Positions 59,101 to 64,000 of a stretch of DNA of 64,000 bases are shown here, piece by piece. A program made the position numbers and the translations under genes. This stretch comes from Rhodocyclaceae bacterium (lineage in GTDB: Bacteria; Pseudomonadota; Gammaproteobacteria; Burkholderiales; Rhodocyclaceae). The notes under the pieces are model-generated. The model searched no databases. It had not been told where the DNA came from and saw only the letters and a program-made list of their open reading frames with translations. Each line of letters begins with the position of its first letter. The stretch's first letter is position 1. Location: positions 682,001 to 746,000 of the forward strand of contig JADJEF010000020.1 of assembly GCA_016702335.1 (NCBI GenBank). Reading direction: 5' to 3'.

Positions 59101-61673
59101 TTCATCATTTGCAGCCGGGTGCGGTAGTAGGCGTACCAATTGCCGAAGTTTTTGGCTTCTTCGGCATACGTGCAATAGTTGACTGCCGCGCAATCCGTGC
59201 GTTTGGCGGCCTTGGGGAAGGATTCAAAGCCGAGCCCAACGTAATCAGCCCCGGGGACGATATCAAAGCGCTGAAATTTACCTACTTCCATGCGCTGAAT
59301 GGTCTGCGGATCGGCTCCGTTGCCCATGGTGGTGGCGGTGTTCGCGATGGCGCCACCAGCGTAGCTCCCACCGGACATCGACACAGTCGTCGCATAGGTA
59401 ACGACAGAACTGGTGCTGTTATAGCCACCCGAAAACGCCGTGACGGTGGCAAATGAAGAAATGAATTTCGCTATGCCGTTGAAGGGGTGCGGGTCAGTCG
59501 TCGACGGCGTTCCGTTTATGGTGATCGCCCCGGTCCCGGCCGTGCGATCCATGACAATACTAATGGTGCACCCGTTGAGTACCGTTCCCGTGTTCGCGCC
59601 GGAGCCATTGATGGTGAGCACATTGCTTGAATCGCTCATGGAAAACAGATCTGCACCATCATCCTTGTCGTCAATACGCGCGGCGACATTGGCGCCTGAG
59701 GTGGCGGTACTGGAGGGCGCACCGGTCATCAGATTGGTGTCTGACTTGACACAGCTGCCGCCAGGGACAACGGCAATCGACGTAGTCCGCCAACTGCCTG
59801 ATGATGGCAGGGTACCCGACGGCGTGAAGGTCAGCCTAGCGGTCGCGTTGGCACTGGTTCCGGCAGGGATGGGGGTCAGGCTGGGGGTGCCGGTCGAGGT
59901 GGTGTTGATCGGCGTGTAAGCGGTCACCACATTGCCGCTGGCACTGGCGGTGTAGCCATTGCTGGCAATGTTGGTCGCCAGCGAAGTGGCCAGGCTATCA
60001 CGCTCTGCGGACGAATTGACGCCACCGGCGGAACTCGCCGTGCTGCTGAGCATAGCGGTGCCCCCGTTGCTCAGTGCAGTGACTGAGGCGACGTTGTCGC
60101 CGTTGCCGTTGTCGCTGAGGGTGATGGTCGCCGCGGACGATAGGGCACCATAGACAACAATGGACTTGCCATTGTCTGTCGTGGCATTCGAGGGTGAAAA
60201 GACGGTGACGACACTACCCGAGGCGGTCGCCGAGTAACCCCCGACGCTGATCGCACCGGCGAGGGCAAGCGCGAAGGCATCGCGCTTGCCAGAGGTGTTC
60301 AGCCCGGTGGCGGCGTTAACGGCACCGCTGGAAACGGGCGTGCCGCCCACGGTCACTTTGGTGATACGCGCCGGTGCCGCCGAGGTGCCGGTAATGGTAA
60401 TGGTGCCGCTGGCCTTGCTGCCGCCCGACGCGGCGGGGCCGTTCACCGCCACGCCGTAGCCGTTGGGGGCTGAGGAGTTGGGTGTGGTTACCGAGTAGAT
60501 ATTGACCCGAGTATTGGGCGAGCTCGACGAGCAGGTATTTCCGGTGGCCGCATTGATGGTGCCCACGCAGGCCCCGTAATCGGGACTCGAGACATGGGCA
60601 TTGATTCGGTCCCTCAAGGCGGTTGCGGCAGAAGACTGCGTGGTATACCCGGTGACCGGCGTGCTGATCGCATTCACCCCGTTGACATTGACCTCATCAA
60701 TCGACAGTCCGACCGTTGGTGCGGCGGTAATGTCAATGCTGGCGTAGGCCGTGAGCCCCGAAGAGGCCGGACGTACGTAGCCGGTAAACTTGGGAATGGT
60801 GTAACCCTTGGCGTTATCAAACTTGGCCTGGCAGTCGGTGAGCGCCGCAGTATCCGCTGGCGATGAGTTTTTGCAGTAGCGCACCGGGGCGGCAATGGGG
60901 TGGCTACCGGTCGGCACCGTCGATGCGACACAGCTGGTCAGCGTCGTGTCGGTGCAATGCTCGGAGGTTACGATGCGGTAATAGTAGGGCGCGCCGAACC
61001 GATATTTCTTGGCGTCACTGCTATTGACCCCATAGGGGAACGCAGCTGTGGGGTACTTGTAGTCGGTCCCGTCCGACCCATAGTGGCCGGAATTCGCTTT
61101 GCACAGGGTGGTGTCGGTGGCCGTGTCGCTACGATCAGTGCAATAAACCCGCTCCGGGTACGTGGTCGTCAAGTTCCTGGTGGTGACGCTGTTGCCGAGT
61201 TGGTCTTTGCGCTGCTGCCCGTAGGGGTCCGTCTGGACGTTGGTCAAATCAGTCTGATCGCCTTTTGACACTCCGTTGGCGTCGACACCTGAGACATAGA
61301 CGGTCGCCGGGTTGTAGTAAATCTTGTTGAAATCGGGCGATGTATAGGGAGGGTCTCCCATCTTGCACGAATCACGCCCGCCTGAAATGCTCGGATCGCC
61401 GTCTTTATTGCCCGCGTCAAAACATCTTCCATCGTCGTCAACAAAGTCGGGCATGAAGTCCCAGCCCATGGAGCCGGAGTCGTCGAGCACAAACAAGAGG
61501 TTAGGTTTGACCACGCTGGCGGTGGTGGTGGCCATGGGCTGTGTGGCGAAGTTGATGGTCGCGGCCAAGGATTGCAAGGGCAAGCCCAGTTGGAAGGCGA
61601 GCAGCAGGCACAACCCCTGACGCAGGCGAAGCCAGGGGGATGGGGGTACGGCGACTTGAGTACTTGCGCTCAT
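56154..61673 (-). CDS. pilY1: Type IV pilus tip adhesin/assembly protein PilY1 (enlarged)
   Basis: Exported protein at the pilus tip or outer membrane that promotes extension and surface contact. It has 1839 residues, against roughly 1000-1200 in well-known homologues. Order: signal peptide ending LPLQSLA, a von Willebrand A start with metal site VLDDSGSMGWDF, a long Ser/Thr/Gly-rich insertion (about residues 270-780), the rest of the A domain (KFQRFDIVPGADYVGLGFES, DIGSNYRVGFMTI), and the C-terminal PilY1 beta-propeller (FIGVNDGMLHAFNAEDGTER, ALDITDPATPKALWEF). The insertion shows about four units of roughly 100 residues. Confidence 0.93.
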   Translation of the reverse strand: MSASTQVAVPPSPWLRLRQGLCLLLAFQLGLPLQSLAATINFATQPMATTTASVVKPNLLFVLDDSGSMGWDFMPDFVDDDGRCFDAGNKDGDPSISGGRDSCKMGDPPYTSPDFNKIYYNPATVYVSGVDANGVSKGDQTDLTNVQTDPYGQQRKDQLGNSVTTRNLTTTYPERVYCTDRSDTATDTTLCKANSGHYGSDGTDYKYPTAAFPYGVNSSDAKKYRFGAPYYYRIVTSEHCTDTTLTSCVASTVPTGSHPIAAPVRYCKNSSPADTAALTDCQAKFDNAKGYTIPKFTGYVRPASSGLTAYASIDITAAPTVGLSIDEVNVNGVNAISTPVTGYTTQSSAATALRDRINAHVSSPDYGACVGTINAATGNTCSSSSPNTRVNIYSVTTPNSSAPNGYGVAVNGPAASGGSKASGTITITGTSAAPARITKVTVGGTPVSSGAVNAATGLNTSGKRDAFALALAGAISVGGYSATASGSVVTVFSPSNATTDNGKSIVVYGALSSAATITLSDNGNGDNVASVTALSNGGTAMLSSTASSAGGVNSSAERDSLATSLATNIASNGYTASASGNVVTAYTPINTTSTGTPSLTPIPAGTSANATARLTFTPSGTLPSSGSWRTTSIAVVPGGSCVKSDTNLMTGAPSSTATSGANVAARIDDKDDGADLFSMSDSSNVLTINGSGANTGTVLNGCTISIVMDRTAGTGAITINGTPSTTDPHPFNGIAKFISSFATVTAFSGGYNSTSSVVTYATTVSMSGGSYAGGAIANTATTMGNGADPQTIQRMEVGKFQRFDIVPGADYVGLGFESFPKAAKRTDCAAVNYCTYAEEAKNFGNWYAYYRTRLQMMKSAAGRAFVDIGSNYRVGFMTISTNSSKYLKISDFDTTQKANWYTTFYNQGLAGGTPLRKALATSGRIFAGKNPLGFAATDDPMQYSCQQNFTLLTTDGYWNSNSPSDIKQIDGTNNIGNTDNVVTASLGQYDGNGSARSCPSATASNCIGATSVTTSASKYSSADTLADVAYYYYSNDLRTTANGNCTGIPVSSSTYDVCTNNVPATAEDPNAQQHMTTFTLGLGLDGQLTFRDDYKTATTGDFYQIKQGNADWPQPRQDDPTTLDDLWHAAVNGRGTYFSAGDPQALVDGLTAALAGVSIRLGSGAAAATSNLEPVAGDNFAYVASYTTKKWHGNVEARTVDTQTGVISAQSTWCVEDVEANTALSTTACTGSLQSQVGSTTDNRTIYAFDNAAADKLRSFVWGNLSATEQGYFTGSALSQWGTLTAAQKANVTGTNFVNFLRGQQGNEDQGTNGTDDRVFRDRERTLGDVIGSQPVYVKKPFFSYLDEGYAKFKADNASRAPTVFIGVNDGMLHAFNAEDGTERWAYVPGAVMPNLYKLADAAYESNHRYFVDGSPAIADFCAANCTNTSAPLPDWRTILVGGFNSGGRGFYALDITDPATPKALWEFTPASKFVGDVSFDADVGYSYGNSTITKLSDGTWAVVVTSGYNNVAPGDGEGYIYVLNPLTGAVIRKIGTGVGSTTTPSGLSRVVAYADKPNLDNKALFLYGGDLLGNLWRFDLSAAESTGNFMTMNPKLLATLKDGSGNAQPITARMELANFSSKRIIYAGTGKYLEASDIDFAGNPASQYTQSVYGIPDRYDEFAVDAATTGTIADVRSLTTAVKQTLTAGTDTDGTPIRTASGNAVNFGSDRNWYLDFDTDLGERVNVDLQLVGGTLLIGSNVPTAGVCNTGGYSYLNYLSGKTGGYVEGSGGKVSRKAGNALIVGFVVLKLATGFAVNATMSDNPTPTKISGVVIGGGTTGSDIFNNTRTSWREILTE

Positions 61674-61700
61674 GAGAATCTCCTAGGTGATCGGCCAGGC

Positions 61701-62345
61701 TCAGAAAACGATGGCTTGCACATATGTAACGGTTGACCGCGGTCCATTGACCCGCGAGGTAATGCGGTAATACGGTGTCTCACTGCTACCCGATTTGTTG
61801 TAGTCGCCATACTGCACCACTTTCTTCGAGTCACCCTGCGTCGAGCTCGCGGTCACCTTCAGGCAGTTAGTGTTCGCGGCAGTAGGGGCGCCGGTTGCCC
61901 GACACATACGATGAATCACCCAATACACGGTATGCCCGGCCAGATTCGCGGGCAGATCAGCGGCACTCATCTGATACGCTTGCGTCGCGTCGGTCCAGGT
62001 ATACGACTTGGGGTCAAAATCACCCCAACTGGCGAAATAGGGCCCCGTCGGGCTGCCCACCGCAGCCACAGTGGCGTTATTGTGCAAGACGGTATTCAGG
62101 CCGCCCGATGCCTGCATGGCAGTCGACTGCGTGAGCAGCCAGGTACGGGCGTGCTCAATGCCTGCGTCACTGGCATGCACCGACGATTGGCGAAAGGAAA
62201 TATTGCCAACCACGATACCGCCAAAATCCTGCGCGCGCATCATGGCCGCACCGGCCAGTGAAAGCAGCGACAGTGCAATCAGGGTGATCAGCAAGGAAAT
62301 GCCGGACTGGCGGCTCAGCCGGGGTGCAGGCGCAGTAGTGATCAT
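61701..62345 (-). CDS. pilX: Minor pilin assembly protein PilX
   Basis: 214 residues with the pilin-like N-terminal helix SGISLLITLIALSLLSLAGAA but without a classical Phe+1/Glu+5 cleavage site, as usual for PilX. It continues MRAQDFGGIVVGNISFRQSS and ends in a Cys-containing domain (MCRATG and NCLKV). Part of the priming complex with PilV, PilW and PilY1. It overlaps pilW by 4 bp. Confidence 0.88.
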   Translation of the reverse strand: MITTAPAPRLSRQSGISLLITLIALSLLSLAGAAMMRAQDFGGIVVGNISFRQSSVHASDAGIEHARTWLLTQSTAMQASGGLNTVLHNNATVAAVGSPTGPYFASWGDFDPKSYTWTDATQAYQMSAADLPANLAGHTVYWVIHRMCRATGAPTAANTNCLKVTASSTQGDSKKVVQYGDYNKSGSSETPYYRITSRVNGPRSTVTYVQAIVF

Positions 62346-63610
62346 GGTGCGGGTGCCTCCGGTATGTTTTTGCCACCGATCAGATTACGCAACACCACCC
62401 GCGACTCGATCAGCTTGTAGCGGTAGTGATCCCAGTTGGCGATACCACTGACCACCATGGTGCCGCCAGCCCAGTTGAGATTGCCTGAGGCATCAGGGAA
62501 GGTGGTGGCGCTGTAGGTAATGGCATCCTTCTCGAAAAAATCACTCCAGGAAACGAGCGCGAAGCGCACGGAGGTGACATCCATCCAGTCCGCCTGATCG
62601 GTGGGAGGGGCAGTAGTCCAGACGCCCCCGTTGTTGAACTGGGCAGAGAAGCGGATCACATTGGGCGCCAGGCGCCGCCAGAAGACGTCATTAGTCAACT
62701 GTGCGGCATCCGTACAGTCGTGCGTCAACATATCGCACATGGTCAGGTTACCGCTGCGCACCGCATAGACATGGCTGGCAAGTCGGTCACGCGGCCCCAG
62801 GTTGAACACTCGGCCGCTGACGTAGGTACCAGCGGCCAACCCCGTTACCGCGTCATTGACAAAAGTGGTCGCGACCGATGGGCAGATCACGGGACGAGGC
62901 ACAGACTCCAGCCACCGCGAGTAGTTGCCATAGTTGCCTGCTACCTGCTGGATAATTGCGCTATCGCCACCACTCGACGCGCATTCCCCACTGCTGGGCA
63001 AATTAGTCACCTCGGTCAGGGCACAGGTGGCGGTCGCCGGTAGGGCCACCACCATGATCAAATCACCCATATGGAACCCGGACCGATCGGAAACCTTCAA
63101 GCCAAGCCCATCGTCGTCGGAAATAATCGCCCCGTCACCCACCATGCCGGCCGAACCGCTGTAATTGATCAATACGACATCGGTGCCGGCATCACCGGCA
63201 GGAATACCCGCCGGATTAATCGCGATGGGAGTAAAGGGCAGGTAGCCGGCGCCGGCCACACCGCTGTACTGGATAGTGGTGGCCGTGGCCGGCAATCGCG
63301 CCGAGTTGAATCCGTTGACCGTGCCGAAGCCACACACGGCCAGCAAACCACTGGCGGCATTATTGACCAACCCGTAACCGGCCATGCGCAGATCGCGCTC
63401 CAGCAGGTAAGTGCCGATGGCCGCCCCCGCCTGCTCTTCGGCGCCGCCCGTAACTTTGCGCTTCTGCTGCTCGGCGGTATTGAGCGTCACGGTAACGGCC
63501 AGCATGGCGATCAGGCCGATGGTCAACCCGACCATGAGCTCGATCAAGCTGAAGCCCCGGTCAGCGCGGCTCGGACGAGGGGGCAGAATGGGGGTAGGTA
63601 GCGTGTTCAT
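62342..63610 (-). CDS. pilW: Minor pilin PilW
   Basis: 422 residues with a type IV prepilin leader ending in Gly before FSLIELMVGLTIGLIAMLA, the PilD recognition site. The globular part contains several cysteines (CDMLTHDC, AVCGFG). A subunit of the pilus-initiating minor pilin complex. It overlaps pilV and pilX by 4 bp each, so the operon is translationally coupled. Confidence 0.92.
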   Translation of the reverse strand: MNTLPTPILPPRPSRADRGFSLIELMVGLTIGLIAMLAVTVTLNTAEQQKRKVTGGAEEQAGAAIGTYLLERDLRMAGYGLVNNAASGLLAVCGFGTVNGFNSARLPATATTIQYSGVAGAGYLPFTPIAINPAGIPAGDAGTDVVLINYSGSAGMVGDGAIISDDDGLGLKVSDRSGFHMGDLIMVVALPATATCALTEVTNLPSSGECASSGGDSAIIQQVAGNYGNYSRWLESVPRPVICPSVATTFVNDAVTGLAAGTYVSGRVFNLGPRDRLASHVYAVRSGNLTMCDMLTHDCTDAAQLTNDVFWRRLAPNVIRFSAQFNNGGVWTTAPPTDQADWMDVTSVRFALVSWSDFFEKDAITYSATTFPDASGNLNWAGGTMVVSGIANWDHYRYKLIESRVVLRNLIGGKNIPEAPAP

Positions 63611-64000
63611 ATATCAAGCACATTTACGCGCGACACCAGCACATGCTGATGCCGATAACCGACGGTACTCATGGAGGCCGTCTCGCCCGTGGGCGCCCAC
63701 GACACGGTGATGGTCACCGAGGCATCGGCAACCGCTGAGAGCACCACGGCCCGCCCCCCCGGCAATACGGCGGCCGCGGCGGCAGCCCACTGACGCTGCG
63801 TCGAACCGGCCGTGAAGCCGGATTCCGTCGTGGAGTCATAGGTTGTGCCCGTCACCGCGGCATTGCCATAGCTGGCGTAGTTGGCGGCATCGAGCTGGAT
63901 ATCACTGAGGATGCGGTTGGCCAGAAAGCTGGCGTCGTTTCGGTATTTCGCCTGCAGGTTCTGCTTGATGGCATTGCCCTGGATTGCCACCAGTCCAATC
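63607..64000 (-). CDS. pilV: Minor pilin PilV (N-terminal part outside window)
   Basis: The coding frame runs through the right edge: the last bases read IGLVAIQGNAIKQNL, the end of a pilin N-terminal helix, so the leader and about 30 residues lie beyond 64000. The visible 130 residues contain NDASFLANRILSDIQLDAAN and a C-terminal strand region VTITVSWAPTG. First seen gene of the pilV-pilW-pilX-pilY1 operon. Confidence 0.85.
   Translation of the reverse strand, partial: IGLVAIQGNAIKQNLQAKYRNDASFLANRILSDIQLDAANYASYGNAAVTGTTYDSTTESGFTAGSTQRQWAAAAAAVLPGGRAVVLSAVADASVTITVSWAPTGETASMSTVGYRHQHVLVSRVNVLDI

Overview
The window is bacterial, GC-rich and chromosomal, and almost entirely made of core genes packed into overlapping operons. 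Gene content and order (lptB-rpoN-hpf-ptsN-hprK, recA-recX, mutM/TPR/lolB/ispE, ftsYEX, prs-rplY-pth, pilS-pilR, pilVWX-pilY1) point to a betaproteobacterium, most likely of the Rhodocyclales or a neighbouring order. This is inferred from synteny and protein style; no rRNA is present to confirm it.

Layout. 1-3.5 kb: thiL (cut by the left edge), pgpA, pncC, recA, recX, with a LexA-like box inside pncC. 3.5-7.6 kb: lptB, rpoN, hpf, ptsN, hprK. 7.6-13.9 kb: psiF-like, proS, a lytic transglycosylase, a membrane diguanylate cyclase, a receiver protein, and ffh on the minus strand. 13.9-17 kb: a CcsA-like membrane protein, pilC, pilD. 17-21.1 kb: fmdB-like, a DUF502 membrane protein, aspS, a barnase-type RNase with its barstar, nudB; fmdB and nudB each carry one apparent 1-base deletion. 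21.1-25.2 kb, minus: GIDE protein, lemA, pth, rplY, prs, tRNA-Gln. 25.2-28 kb, minus: ftsX, ftsE, ftsY. 28-32.2 kb: two M16 peptidases, rsmD, coaD, ferredoxin. 32.2-40 kb: mutM (minus), TPR protein, lolB, ispE, a small zinc-ribbon protein, pilS, pilR, ampD. 40-44.3 kb: a histone H1-like repeat protein, fbp, and a soluble two-component pair. 44.3-53.3 kb: a class II aldolase plus mtnA (DHAP shunt), secA, an M23 peptidase, dciA, uvrA. 53.3-55.4 kb: a small accessory block with a PIN/Phd toxin-antitoxin pair and a GSU2403-type nucleotidyltransferase-fold protein. 55.4-64 kb, minus: a TonB-like protein and the minor pilin operon pilV(partial)-pilW-pilX-pilY1.

Type IV pilus functions recur across the window: inner-membrane platform PilC, prepilin peptidase PilD, sensor PilS and sigma-54 activator PilR (with RpoN itself), and minor pilins with the PilY1 adhesin.

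The most unusual signal is a dispersed repeat of about 29 bp with 12 copies in 64 kb, in both orientations, about half inside conserved genes. It has a left arm CGCCGT, a 4-base variable spacer NYYR, and a right arm CCAGCGCCGACTT followed by SCGG. In ProS and MutM the repeat sits in a variable stretch without changing protein length, as judged from remembered homologues. That looks more like in-place accumulation, as seen for DNA uptake sequences, than like insertion. Its function is unknown.
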